Assembly (NCBI GenBank): GCA_015039465.1
Contig: MU130529.1
Coordinates: 1-22,764, forward strand
Source of the DNA: Phlegmacium glaucopus
Taxonomy: Eukaryota > Basidiomycota > Agaricomycetes > Agaricales > Cortinariaceae
Reading direction: 5' to 3'
DNA length: 22,764 nucleotides
Shown here: positions 8,241 through 18,487 of the stretch, piece after piece
Numbering within the stretch: the stretch's first letter is position 1
Layout of the letters: every line of letters begins with the position of its first letter
Translations under genes and position numbers: made by a program
Notes under the pieces: generated by a model
What the model saw: the letters and a program-made list of their open reading frames with translations, nothing else
Databases searched by the model: none
What the model was told of the DNA's origin: nothing

Positions 8241-10871
8241 CTAAAGAGCTGCGAACCCAAGTAAGTACATTTCATCTCCATCTCCCTCACCATCTTCGGG
8301 ACCTAGAGCATCGTCTGCGCAATCCACTGGAAGTTCGCTGTCATCATTGTCATCAACAGGGTCCTCGTAGTAGCCATAATCCTCGTCATCTTCACTTCCA
8401 ATAAAGCCGTCCTCCACAATGCCCCGAATTTCCCCGTCATCCTCGCTGCCAGCCTCAGTATTGGCATCCCCACTCCCAACATCACTCTCATTGTCCTTGT
8501 CACCTTCGTTTCCATCGTTTCCATCATTGTCTTCGCTGTTGTCGAGGTTGGGTCCGTGTTCATCCTGGAGTCCAGTATGACTGTCTAGCCGGTCGCGATC
8601 GTGAAGGAACTTATTTGTCGCTTCTCGGGTACTACTATGCCCTACACCGCCACCTCGAAATCGCATAAACATGTCACGATCAACAAATCTAACGGGTAAT
8701 AGTGAGCGCAATGATCAAGAAAAAGAACTAAAGGCTTACATATTGATATAGTAACATCGCCAGTCGAAATCTCCTTCGTGTTCAAGACGTGCAAGTGATG
8801 GTTCGAGAAGGTGACCTGTGAGGCCTTCCGCGAAGCTAGGAATGAGGTGGACACCCCGAATGACCTGCGCAGGATCCAGGAATCCAAACGCTGGAGAGCC
8901 AGCATCTGGGTGATCAGGGACAAACCCCACTTTCGGAAGCCGGCGCATTTTCCAACCAAAGCGACTTGTCTGATCCAAGTCAAGACCATACCAGCGAACC
9001 CAGAGAAATTCAACTGGAATTGGATCAGACAAACTCTCATGTCGAACAAGGGTGTGGTATATTCCAATTATTCGGGCATACCAGTAGGGGTGTGCATCCG
9101 GCTCGTTTTCCTGTGAGAGAACCATCACATTTGCATGCGTACGGGGGTTGAGGGAATCTTGCTCCCTTCTCATGTCGTATGTAGTGTAATTGACGCGCAT
9201 CACTTTGTGTTGATATATTTTGTTCTTGACAAAGGTAATCGAGGCGCGTTCGGCTTCGGAGAAAGAAACTTCATCGAAATCGTATTCTTGGTTTAGAATC
9301 TTACAAAGGGCAAAGTCCTTGAGACGTGGAATAAAATCCTGTAAACGGAGTAAGCCACAGAAAGATACATAAAAAACTGTTCTATACCTTGGTCGCAGGG
9401 TCATCATAGTAATCCCCAAGCATCCTCGAAATGTCATGAGAGTGGCGGGTGTCATCTGATATTTGATGGTGCTGATTTGGTTGGCTGGCTGGGAGGCGTT
9501 CTGATTCTGAGAAAGGAATAGCAAAGGATTTTCTTGACATGGTTTTTTGTTTCTTGTGGGTATGACGAGTTACGGCAAGAGCTTGGTTCTTCACAGTGAA
9601 TTGAAGAATACGTTCACGGCGAACTTCACGTGCGATTCCAGTGACATATAGGCCCTTGTGGACCCGGGGATAAAAACGCTTACAGCGTCGATGTTCCAGC
9701 TCTCCCTGCATTGCAAGCAATGAGTAAAATAGATAGCACATACTCTGAAGAACTTACGGTCTGGGTACTATAGCCATCAGAAGTTCCTAGCATACGGATA
9801 GTCTTCGCATAGTCAGGGAGGGCATGCGGTTTGTAGCTTGAGAGATTGAATGCCCGAAATCGGGGGCCAGATTCCTTCTGCTTCCCCGTCTTCTTTCCCT
9901 TCGAAGGATTTGGTGTCCTCAGCTTTGCTTTGGCTGCCTTGCGACGTCCTCGAGCTGCTTCCTCACTTGGTAGGTCTTGCGTCACAAATTCTGCGCAAGT
10001 CGTTGACTGGAACTTTCGCAGTGCTATACCCAGTCGAGTGCTTGAGGTTTCGAGAGCATGGACAGTGGATTCGGTATGAAGACAAAGTTTGGCTAGGGCA
10101 TGCCACGTGGCAAGCTCAAACAGGAGGTCCATAATGATTATGTTGTTGTGGGAATCGAGGAGTCCATCGAAAACTGGAATTGCGCACTGGAGGGCCATCA
10201 ATATAGGATAGACACAACGAAGGGTGATTAACATACCTGAAGTAAATCCTCAAAATCTCGGGCAGCGAGCTTCTTCATCCCAGAAGCATTTTGAACAAAT
10301 TTCCGGATCGTATCACGGCCAAATGTTGGAATTTCTCGGTATCTATGCAAATGAATGAGCATGAGTGATTATAATAAAAAAATGTCAGAATGAAATACCT
10401 TTCATTGAGTTTCTGGATACCATCACCTCCTTGAGCATATAAAATTCGGAGAAGGTGGGTAAAAACTGCCTTCCAAACCCCAAGTTCAAACTCGTGCATC
10501 AAATCGACAACAAACATTGAATGGAAGTCAAATCCGTATTGAGAAAGACACTCAGAGAATGCATTCTGGATAGAAATATTAGGTATAAGGTCTCTAGAAT
10601 TTGTAAGACCAAACTACTCACCTGCGTTGGGGTCAATGCTCGTGAGGCAAGTAAATCTGAGACCGCTTTTGCCCCTGGTCGAACACCATCCATATAAACC
10701 ATGTCCCTTGCCGTCTCAACCAACATCTGTCGTCTACCATCATCCACACGCTTTTTTGTTTCCCGTCGAGCAAGGTCTCGCTTTGTTCCTAGGTCTTGAA
10801 TTTCGGATTTATGTACAAGGCAGCGAGGACAGGGCAGGTTACCAAGATACTTGATACAACATAGAAGCACC
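8241..10871 (-). CDS. Transposase-like protein of an Agaricomycete DNA transposon (CACTA/Plavaka-related group suspected), 5'-truncated
   Basis: Seven exons join into one open frame: 10871-10622, 10565-10399, 10342-10237, 10186-9758, 9705-9388, 9338-8740 and 8688-8241 (stop TAG). All six introns are 49-56 nt with GT..AG. Conserved-looking blocks are PCPRCL (zinc-ligand pair), FVVDLMHEFELGVWK, REIPTFGRDTIRKF, MKKLAARDFEDLLQ, TWHALAKL, LGTSDGYSTQTGELEHRR, INYTTYDMRR-like NYTTYDMRREQDSLNPRTHA, FGFLDPAQVIRGVHLIP, and FVDRDMFMRFRGGGVGH. The last ~130 residues are very acidic (Asp/Glu). I recall such blocks from widespread Agaricomycete transposon proteins, but the exact superfamily is uncertain. 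The intact frame argues for a recent copy. The 5' exons are missing: exon 10871 begins at an acceptor (TTTTGACAG) whose intron runs into a poly(A) tract. Confidence 0.7.
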
Positions 10872-10884
10872 CTGTCAAAATGAG

Positions 10885-10912
10885 AAAAAAAAAAAAAAAA
10901 AAAAAAAAAAAA
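10885..10912 (+). repeat. 28-nt poly(A) tract at a repeat junction
   Basis: Twenty-eight consecutive A residues separate the 5'-truncated transposase-like gene from the truncated hAT-like element copy that starts at 10913. On the gene's strand it is a T tract within an intron. It may be a mononucleotide expansion, a retro-insertion scar or an assembly join. Confidence 0.9.
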
Positions 10913-11796
10913 GATATTTGTCATCGTGGGGGTGTATTCATCCATCGTGGGTGTCTATTCGTCGTCATGGGCGTCTATTCGTCGTCGTGGGGGGGTATTC
11001 ATCGTCGTGGGCGTCTAGTAGTTGTCGTGGACGTGTGTGCGTCATCGTACACGTGTACGGGTTGTTGTTTGTGTTGTTCTTGTTGTACATGTGTTGCGTC
11101 GTTGTACACGTCGTGTGTGGTTGTTGTAGGCGTAGTGGTTGTTTGTCGTCGTTGTACATGTTGTATGTCGTCGTCGTCGTCATACATGACCTGTTATAAC
11201 ATGTTAGCAGTGAATTAGAATAGAATAAAATAACAAAATATCCCTCCCTCGGATGGGAGGGTTACCGTTGGTTATGGTCCTCGTTGTTATGGCGGCTGTC
11301 GAAACGGGCATTGTTGAAAATGGGTGGTGGTGTGAGACACAGAAGACGAGATCAACAAACAGTGACGGGCGCATCACATGTGATCACGTGATCACACCCC
11401 TCGCACTGAACAAAATACATGATTTTGATGGCAACAACGTCATTGCCATCTAATCTCAATATATTGGTGTTATTTTGCTACTTGACATATTACCATAATT
11501 ATATTATTTTTCTAGTAAACTCAAGTGATTCATTTGCTGATCTAACTTAATTCTGCTCGGAATCTGACCAGATTCTGCTCGGAAATGGTCAGATTCTGCT
11601 CGGAAATTGGTCAGAATTAAATCTGATTAGATCTGATCAGATCTGGTATTTCTGATCAGATCTGATCAGAATCTGGTCAGAAAAATTGGCTCTATTACTG
11701 CCATTTGGGCTTGTAAAAATTCTGACCGGAATCTGATCAGATCTGACCAATTCTGATCAGATCTGATCAGATCTGGTGGATCACAGCAAAGACCTC
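10913..11796 (+). mobile_element. 5'-truncated second copy of the 2323-4125 hAT-like element
   Basis: Near-identical to 3227-4125, including the GTCGT minisatellite end, the core palindrome (11379-11396), the stem-loop (11427-11450), the AGATCTGATCAG array (about 11550-11785) and the terminus AAAGACCTC. The left 900 bp of the element (terminal repeat, first array and most of the minisatellite) is absent. The homology begins mid-minisatellite directly after the poly(A) tract. Confidence 0.9.
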
Positions 11797-11867
11797 CCTA
11801 GGTCCCCGGTTCAATTCATGCTGGTCTCACTTATATTTTTTCAAAGACACTACAAATTATATTAATG
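11797..11867 (+). other. Short flank with a tRNA B-box-like motif
   Basis: Right of the element end, AGGTCCCCGGTTCAATTC resembles a tRNA variable loop plus T-arm B box, and a T6 run follows at about 11836-11841. The T stem would pair at only about two of five positions and no 5' half is visible, so no tRNA is called. Confidence 0.2.
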
Positions 11868-12192
11868 GTTGTTCCATATGGAATAGAGATGGAAATAGTG
11901 GAATCCATATGGAATATACATGGAATCTGTGGCTTTATTCCACCTGGAATCCATGTGGAATCCATGTGGACATTCCATCATTCCATATGGAATTTGGCTG
12001 TTCCCTTGTCATTCCACATGGAATCCATACAGATTCCATATGGAATGAAGAGCCTAAAATGGGTGGGATCTGAGCCAAAACATATTCCATATGGAATGAT
12101 GGAATCCATGTGGAATCCATGTGGAATTGGGTGGATTCCAGGTGGATTCCAGGTGGATTCCATGTGGAATAAGGGGGGAGAGTAAAGACCTC
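11868..12192 (+). repeat. TTCCATATGGAA palindromic-word array ending in AAAGACCTC
   Basis: About 300 bp consist mainly of variants of the self-complementary word TTCCATATGGAA (also TCCATGTGGAATCC and TTCCAGGTGGA). The array ends GGGGGGAGAGTAAAGACCTC at 12173-12192, the same terminal 9-mer as the elements at 4125 and 11796, and in inverse orientation at 20335. Probably the end of another hAT-like family. Its left terminus is not identified; ATTAATGG/ATTAATTG flanks are only suggestive. Open frames across it are repeat translations. Confidence 0.6.
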
Positions 12193-12220
12193 ATTAATTG
12201 ACCTATTGAGTTGACTATGA

Positions 12221-13372
12221 GAAGGAAGATGTACACATGAAGATTATCATTTGTTATCAGGTTGTGTGCTTCAAAAAATGAATATTAATTGCAAACAATG
12301 GAAAGACACACCAATTATTGTATCAGAAAATGCTCAAAAATATACACTCAATATTCATGCAGCAGAAGCCTTTGCACAAGGAACAAATCAACCCCTGCAT
12401 TGGTATTATGCAATAGATACTCACCAGCACAATATTGTGACTGATCCAATTCTAAAAGCTTATCTGGAGAAATTGAATTCAGGTACCACTAATCAGTCAC
12501 TTGGTAAAATTCCATTGGTAATTGGAATGCCTGTGATAATAGCACAAAATTATGATGTTGAAGGTGGAATTGTTAGTGGGTGTACTGGTATTCTAAAGAA
12601 GATCTGTTATCAAAAAGATGCACAAGGAAATCAATATGCAACTTCATGTGTAGTTGAAAGTAGTACAATCACTGGTGCACCATTGTCAACCCTTGGGCCT
12701 AATCAAGCAGTTGTACTTTAGGATATCACTGATATGACATTCAGACACCCACATTCAGGAAAAAAATGCACAATCCAAAGGACTCAGCTTCCAATTCTTC
12801 CTGCATTTTCTATGACAGCCCATAAAGCACAAGGACAGACAATGGAAAAAGTTCTTGTTGATTTGGAAAGTTGAAAGGGCACTGAATCCCCATATGTCAT
12901 GATTTCATGAGTAACATCCCTAGAAGGATTACTCATTCTTTGTCCTTTTAAATCCTCAAAAATACAATGCCATCTGTCACAAGACACAAGAAAAGAATTT
13001 AAATGACTAGAAAAGCTCAGCTTGCACACAATAGTAAAGACTGGAACAATGGAAGAAAAGGCCAGAGCTCAAATCTTGCTGACCTCACCACAAGGTTCTC
13101 ATACCACATCCAATCAAAACAATCTGGCCCCAGACCATAATCCTCAAAGTCGGCAATATTCTCAAAAACATATTCTTTTCAAAAATCCACCTATCAACAA
13201 AATCCATGGGATAGAGCCAACTAACTCTGAACAACCCAATACTCTTGCCCCTGATGTAGAAATGATGTGTGTAGATCCAAACGTGATCACTACTCAATGT
13301 TCTTCTCATCATCTCCTTACAGACACTGAACCTTCTACCCAAGATGACTATCACAGACAAAAATCCAGATGA
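12221..13372 (+). pseudogene. C-terminal part of a Helitron-type PIF1-like DNA helicase, with four in-frame stops
   Basis: One reading frame runs from 12221 to 13372. It matches the C-terminal region of PIF1-type helicases carried by fungal Helitrons. Motifs are KDTPIIVSENAQK, LHWYYAID, KIPLVIGMPVIIAQNYDVEGGIVSGCTGIL, QRTQLPILPAFSMTAHKAQGQTMEKVLVDLES (helicase motif V/VI region) and VTSLEGLLIL. Stops interrupt it at 12719 (TAG), 12872 (TGA), 12908 (TGA) and 13004 (TGA). The 12908 and 13004 stops sit where Arg is expected, consistent with CGA to TGA. Walker A/B and the Rep/HUH part are absent; an upstream stop at 12218 and the element junction at 12192 mark the truncation. A Ser/Thr/Asn/Gln-rich tail ends at 13372. 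Not functional. The segment 12201-13140 contains no CpG that I could find. Confidence 0.75.
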
Positions 13373-13617
13373 CTGGTTTAATTCATTCACATATTAGGAA
13401 TGGTATATTCCAAACAAAAAGACTGAGAAAATTTCCTGACAATTCTATCTACATTTATAACCAGAAAAAGAATTGAATACACTGCATAGTTCAGCTGATG
13501 TTTATTGTTCCATCTGGTTGTGCATCACCCAGGACCTTCCCTAAATGGATCTTGTATTGAAATACTTAAGACGACTTGCAACTCATCCCTCCTCCATTCT
13601 TCATATCATCTCAGCCA

Positions 13618-15049
13618 TGTCTCACAGCAAGCCTCAGTGTTATACTCAATGGGCTGAAAACAGCTTCTTTTCCCAAGTGGAAGCCAGAATTCTTGCCCTT
13701 GATCCTAAGTCAACTTTGCAATTGGCTCCATGTCTTACTACACTGACTTTGTTAGCTGCTACTTCCCTCCTGATAAGGAGAGTAGCTTTGCAAAAACCTT
13801 GTACTATCATTTGTCTGATGACAGTCATGACAAATCCAACAAGCTTGGCCTTATCTTCTTTGGGGAAATATGCCCTGCTTCAATGGGGACCATGCTCTCT
13901 GCAAAAGGTAATCACTATAATGGCAAGTTTCCCAAGGTAAGTTGTCAATTACAGCTCTATGAAGTGCTGAAATCAACTGATACCCTCAAATTTGAACTGT
14001 GACTATAGCTTATTGATGACAATACTGTTGTCAAAGACATCTTAGGCTTATAAACCCTTACCGATGGCACTATCATTCTTAATGGCACATTTGAAAACCA
14101 GCTTGCCAACCTTGAAGAAATCCTTGAAGAAGACAAGATGGAGGGCAAGAAAAACCCTTTCAAGGTACCTACATCATTGCAGTGTTTAAAAAATTTGCCA
14201 ATCTTATCTTTAACTTCCAAAAATTTCAATGTTACAGGATTTTTCACAGCACCAAATGACAAATCTGGTCATCCCACCAATGACCGCACTCTTATCAAGA
14301 TTACATTACCACAAAAATACAGGGTATGCTATGTGGTTAATCAACATCTCTTTCTCAATATTTGACCTCAATCAAAGGTTCCACCAGATGTCCAAAAGTC
14401 AGTCATGAAATCACAATGCACCAAAGCAAAGAAGAACCTCCTCCTGCCAAAAGATGAAGATGGGATGTCAGATTCAGAGACTCTTCATGACCCAGCAGAA
14501 AGTCAATGTGGGAGTAATTCAATAGACTACACATTACTAACTTTACTTGTTTCTGAAATGTTTTCCTTGGCTCCTTCTATTGAGCTTGGTGCCTTTTACC
14601 CCCTCAAAATGCTAGCCGACCATCAAGGAGACTATTTTCAGCAAGAACATGCCAAACTTGTTCAACTTGAAATTGAAGATACCAAAGAAAAGTTAATACC
14701 TCCCTGGGAACTTTATGACAAGCTACAAGTTGTTCTCATCGAAACAACTCTTGTTTGCTGGCATATCCCAGACCACAATGGAGCCAGTACCACTGATAGA
14801 AAACGGGTATATCCTTCATGGAATCATGATTATAACTTTGCTAAATAATACATACTCATCAGGTCTACCAGATTCAAGGTCACTGCCTCCAAGTCCTATT
14901 GGAATTCTGATGAGCTTGTAGAACCTAGAAACATTCCAGTTCTGACCCACCCTTTCACTGAGTCATCTTTGAGCACATCACCCTGCAAGAAACCATCATC
15001 AGCCTTCTCTGATTTCCAATCCCCCAGCAAGAAACTTCATCACAATTAA
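13618..15049 (+). pseudogene. Multi-exon gene of unknown function, degraded
   Basis: A consistent model is: ATG 13618; frameshift by about 13730 (QLAP then MSYYTDFVSCYFPPD in the next frame); intron 13937-14008 (GTAAGT..TATAG); exon 14009-14323; intron 14324-14377 (GTATGC..AAAG); exon 14378-14806; intron 14807-14878 (GTATAT..CAAG); last exon 14879-15049 ending SPSKKLHHN, stop TAA. An in-frame TAA at 14051 is the second lesion. The product would be about 400 residues with blocks such as YYHLSDDSHDKSNKLGLIFFG, GKKNPFKVPTSLQ, TAPNDKSGHPTNDRTLIKITLP and a Ser/Lys-rich end; no domain is recognised. It lies 245 nt behind the Helitron-type helicase on the same strand and is equally CpG-poor. It could therefore be Helitron cargo or another element's structural gene. 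Confidence 0.5.
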
Positions 15050-15286
15050 TGATTTCTCATTCCAAAATATGCCTGTGAATTAACTGTACTTATAGTTCAG
15101 GTCATTTTGACACCATTCCAAGTCTTCAATTCCACCTATAATGAAATCCAATGTACTTATACCTTGTTAAATAAAAAAATTCCACTGTGACAACCTAACA
15201 ACCTATGACTTCTGCCATACAAAATAAAGGGGTCAGTAGTGGGCCATGCTGCTCATTGGCCTTACTGACTTATTATATAATTCATC
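15050..15286. other. AT-rich gap, nothing recognised
   Basis: Between the unknown gene's stop and the target duplication of the next element there is AT-rich sequence without a supported gene or repeat. Confidence 0.5.
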
Positions 15287-15294
15287 TTGATATG

Positions 15295-16412
15295 TAGGGA
15301 TGCCAAAGTTCGGTTCAGTTCGGTTCAGCACCCATTTTGTCAGAACCAGAACCAGAACCAGAACCACTTAGGAAAACCAGACCCAGAACCAGAACCAGAA
15401 CTGAACCAACAGAACCATTTAAAAATAGACTTTTCTTAGGATATCACTAATTAGACAAGAAATTTTCATTTTAAGTTTTATTTTCTAAAATTATATCTTA
15501 TTTAGAAATGTATCTTAAAAGTTAAAGCCAGAAGTTTGTAGTATTGGTGTTATAACCATGACATCACTAATAGAAAACATGAAAAGAAAAAATACTATTG
15601 TTATGGAACACTCAGTTTTCCCTCCAATCAGTCCAACTCCTGACTTTCAGTCTTTCACATGAACACCCAGACCCAATGAGCTTCACACCCAAACCCAAAC
15701 CCAATTCCAAAACTGTAAACTCCACCTTACCAACAAACTTAGTTCCCCTCTCATTTCTACTCTTCATTTTCATTTGGCCCCAACTTTCACTTGAGTACCT
15801 GAACATGACCAGTTCAGCCCAAACTCAAATATAAACTTGTCATTTTTCATTTATTCTGGTATTGTACCACTTATCATTTTATTATTTTCACATGACTCTA
15901 TTTTATTATTTATTTTCCATAACTCCATTATCTCTATATTAGTACTTAAATACTCCCTCACTTTAGCAGGGATCCTTATCCTTTCCTCTTTGGATCCTCT
16001 GCTTGGTGATAACTATAAATTGGATTCTTGCAATAGGAGTATATTAATATTAATAAAACCTGAAGTTATAAAGTAAATGAGACATAATATTGATTAAGAC
16101 CAAAGAATGATGATTGGAAATATATAGTGTTGGTGACTTGGATAAATATTTTCATTATAGATACAGGTACAATGTGTCATTTAACATGCAAATAAGTAGA
16201 TATCTTACTTAAGTATTTGCCTTGGGATGAAGTGGTTCAGAACCAGTTCAAACCAGCTCAGAACTGGTTCTCAGATTTCTGGCCAATCCAGAACCAGAAC
16301 CAGAACCAGATGGCTGTGGGTGAACCAAAACCAGAACAGAACCAGAACTGCGGTTTGGTTCAGCTGGTTCTGGTTCTCTGGACTGGTTCAGAACTGAATT
16401 TCGGCATCCCTA
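15295..16412. mobile_element. hAT-type MITE (1118 bp) with 8-bp target duplication TTGATATG
   Basis: Terminal inverted repeats are TAGGGATGCCAAAGTTCGGTTC at the left and, reversed, TAGGGATGCCGAAATTCAGTTC at the right. They are flanked by exact 8-bp direct repeats TTGATATG (15287-15294 and 16413-16420). An 8-bp duplication together with a TAGGG-type end is classic for hAT elements. The subterminal zones (15305-15420 and 16230-16400) are packed with GAACCAGAACC/GGTTCTGGTTC words. The interior is AT-rich and its open frames look non-coding, so the element is non-autonomous. Confidence 0.85.
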
Positions 16413-16739
16413 TTGATATGAATATGGACTCTGGTCAAAATAAATAGTCTCAGAATTTCTTTAACATCATGTCTTTCACCCCAACTACCATTCTGCCACT
16501 CCCATCCACTCCCAACACTATCTACACTGACCTCTTTGGAATGATGATGACAGTACTAGTCAGCCTTCAGACACTACTGCATTTGACACAGGTGTAAATG
16601 GGCATTTGTGTCATGTGTGGTCTTGAGCCTTGGAGTTTTCCACTATCACATTGCCACATCATACCACATGTTGAATCAAAAACTGTATGTTAATTTCCAG
16701 TTACTATTTTTGACTTTCTTTCTCTGATGAGTCTTTTAT

Positions 16740-17110
16740 AGTGGGAGCTCATGTGGAGCCTAAACTACATCCCATGCAATGCCAAATCTGGTCTTCATGA
16801 ATCTCACAATGGAATTCTCATGTGCCAGGTGCACCATACAGCCTTTGACTATTATTCATTTTATCAATTTTTATGTTCAGTGGAATTATGAGGTGAGGTC
16901 TCAATTAGCATAATCCATGTATATACTCACCTTTATGACTTTCAGACCAATCAGTTTATTGTTGTCATCCACTCACAGGACCCAGCTGCAAAGCAATACA
17001 TGGCAATATCCTTCCTTTTAATACAAATATGAAGTGATGTCCCTTCCTCACTGCCTTTTTATGGCATGAATGCTGTGTCCATGGCTTCAATCCCATCTGC
17101 AATGACCATA
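16740..17110 (+). pseudogene. HNH-nuclease-like gene remnant
   Basis: Three blocks in consecutive order resemble the fungal HNH (HNH_2-like) domain: HNGILMCQVHHTAFDYYSFY (about 16805-16866), TNQFIVVIHSQDPAAKQYMAIS (about 16946-17010) and CPFLTAFLWHECCVHGFNP (about 17040-17095). The second is preceded by an acceptor-like TTTCAG. The N-G-I-L-x-x-x-x-H-x-x-F-D pattern is the recognisable part. The blocks are in different frames with stops between them. Upstream (16467-16740) is a possible N-terminal exon starting MSFTPTTILPLPS, without similarity I can name. Recognition is from memory of the family; no search was made. Confidence 0.4.
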
Positions 17111-17151
17111 CAGTCAGCATCAAGGGGGGTGGTTTACAAGGTGGAGGTATT

Positions 17152-18066
17152 CATCAGGAAAAATGACTTCTGCCCTAGGCTTTCCTGAAATGTCCTGGGG
17201 TGCCCCAGGCAGCTCAGGCAGCTCAGGTCAAGAGGTCACCCCAGGAGTTACCTATGTATAAAAAGTCTCAGGCTGTCCTGTGGCAACCTGAGGCAACCTG
17301 AGAGCATCCTGAGGCAACCTGGGAGCATCCTGAGAGTGTCCTGAGGCAGCCTTAGTTCCTTTGGATCTGATGCTAGAAAACACATATGAACCAGATATTT
17401 GAATAGTCTCATACAACAGAATAATAATAATAATAATAAAATTATATTCAATTATTCTAAACATCATATATACTAGTAATAAAATAATAATAAAATACTG
17501 ATACATAAATATACTAGTACATATATAATACTGGGGAAGTAGGAAATAAGAAAACAAAATTGTGGGTGGTTTATATATCTTTTGGATGGTGCACAGATCA
17601 CAGATAAGCATGATTTCAAGCATATGGGGTCAGGGTAGATTACAAAATTCCAAAAAAGGAATTTTTTTTTAAAGATGGTAGAGAATTGTTTTAGGACCCT
17701 GAATATGTTTAAATTATATTAATAGCAGCTCCCATTATTAAGAAAATTGCAAAATACTTTCCTGGATGCAGCAGTTAAAGGTTCACTAGCAAAATTCATA
17801 AATTCTAAGGGACTCCCAGGGCCTCCTGATGTGATTTAATCCAGATGGTCAATGCACCAGGATACACTAAAGGTGTCTTGAGCAAATGTGTGACACTCAA
17901 AATTTTGTCTATGCTGTCCTAGGTTGTCCTGAGGTGTCCTTGGATAAGTGTGTAACACTCAAATTTTACCTGTGCTGCTCTAGGATGTCCTGGGATGTCC
18001 TGGGTAGTGATATGACACTAACAAATTACCCAAGGCTACCTAGAGCCAAAATCATTTTTCCTGATG
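17152..18066. mobile_element. hAT-like MITE (915 bp) with near-perfect 8-bp target duplication
   Basis: Ends are exact 15-bp inverted repeats CATCAGGAAAAATGA / TCATTTTTCCTGATG, with weaker similarity further inward. Flanks are GAGGTATT (17144-17151) and GAGTTATT (18067-18074), 7 of 8 identical. Subterminal zones at about 17180-17360 and 17900-18010 are dense in CCTGAGGCA / TGTCCTGGG words. A TAA-repeat microsatellite sits at 17421-17439. No transposase is visible. Confidence 0.75.
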
Positions 18067-18074
18067 GAGTTATT

Positions 18075-18355
18075 ACCTGGACATTATGAACCACTCTAAT
18101 GTCCAATGTTTAGTCTAATGGCTAGGAGCTACAATAAATTTGGCTGCTCATGTCCTGGAGTGACAATTTTTATCCTCACTAGACTTAGGTGCACCAACAA
18201 CCTGCTTCTTATCTCTCATGCCCAGTCAAAATTGGATTGGATGTGGCCAAGAATGATTGAGAATGCACTGCTGGCACCAGGTGATGTTTCCCTTAGAAAA
18301 ACTTATTTTTAGATATGTTTTATCATTTCCAAATAATTCTTCACATGAAAACACA
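18075..18355. other. CpG-poor stretch, no supported gene
   Basis: Only short open frames are seen (for example one of 68 codons from 18106) with no recognisable similarity or splice model. Confidence 0.5.
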
Positions 18356-18487
18356 AAAGGTATTTCTGAAAGAAAAATTCTAATGTGTTTCTCATGTGTT
18401 TCCAAAAGGTAAAGCTTTGGAAAAACATAAGATTTATCTTTGGGAAACACATGAGAAACACATCATGTGTTTTTAGAAATTCCCTTT
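18356..18487. repeat. Fold-back repeat with AACACATGAGAAACACA words
   Basis: Bases 18384-18403 (TGTGTTTCTCATGTGTTTCC) and 18443-18462 are exact reverse complements with a 39-nt spacer. Imperfect pairing extends outward to 18356 and 18487. It may be a small fold-back MITE; no target duplication was found. Confidence 0.65.

Noticed and set aside
8303..8563. Alternative minus-strand frame in the acidic tail, and plus-strand frames at 8811-9151 and 9846-10134
   Set aside because: Out-of-frame readings of the transposase-like exons, which have a continuous spliced frame of their own.
10788..10795. CCTAGGTC as the left target duplication of the truncated element (matching 11797-11804)
   Set aside because: It lies within coding exon 10871-10622 of the transposase-like gene, which continues intact past it, so it cannot mark the insertion site; an 8-mer match is expected by chance at this distance.
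10885..10912. Poly(A) as the 3' tail of a LINE or retrocopy
   Set aside because: No reverse-transcribed gene or plus-strand coding sequence ends there and no target duplication was found.
11865..12185. Open frame of 106 codons with repeated ESMWNPCG-like peptides
   Set aside because: It is a translation of the TTCCATATGGAA palindromic array; both strands and several frames are open.
12251..12253. Gene start for the helicase fragment
   Set aside because: The apparent first codon is TTG; the frame and family similarity extend upstream to 12221, so this is an internal fragment.
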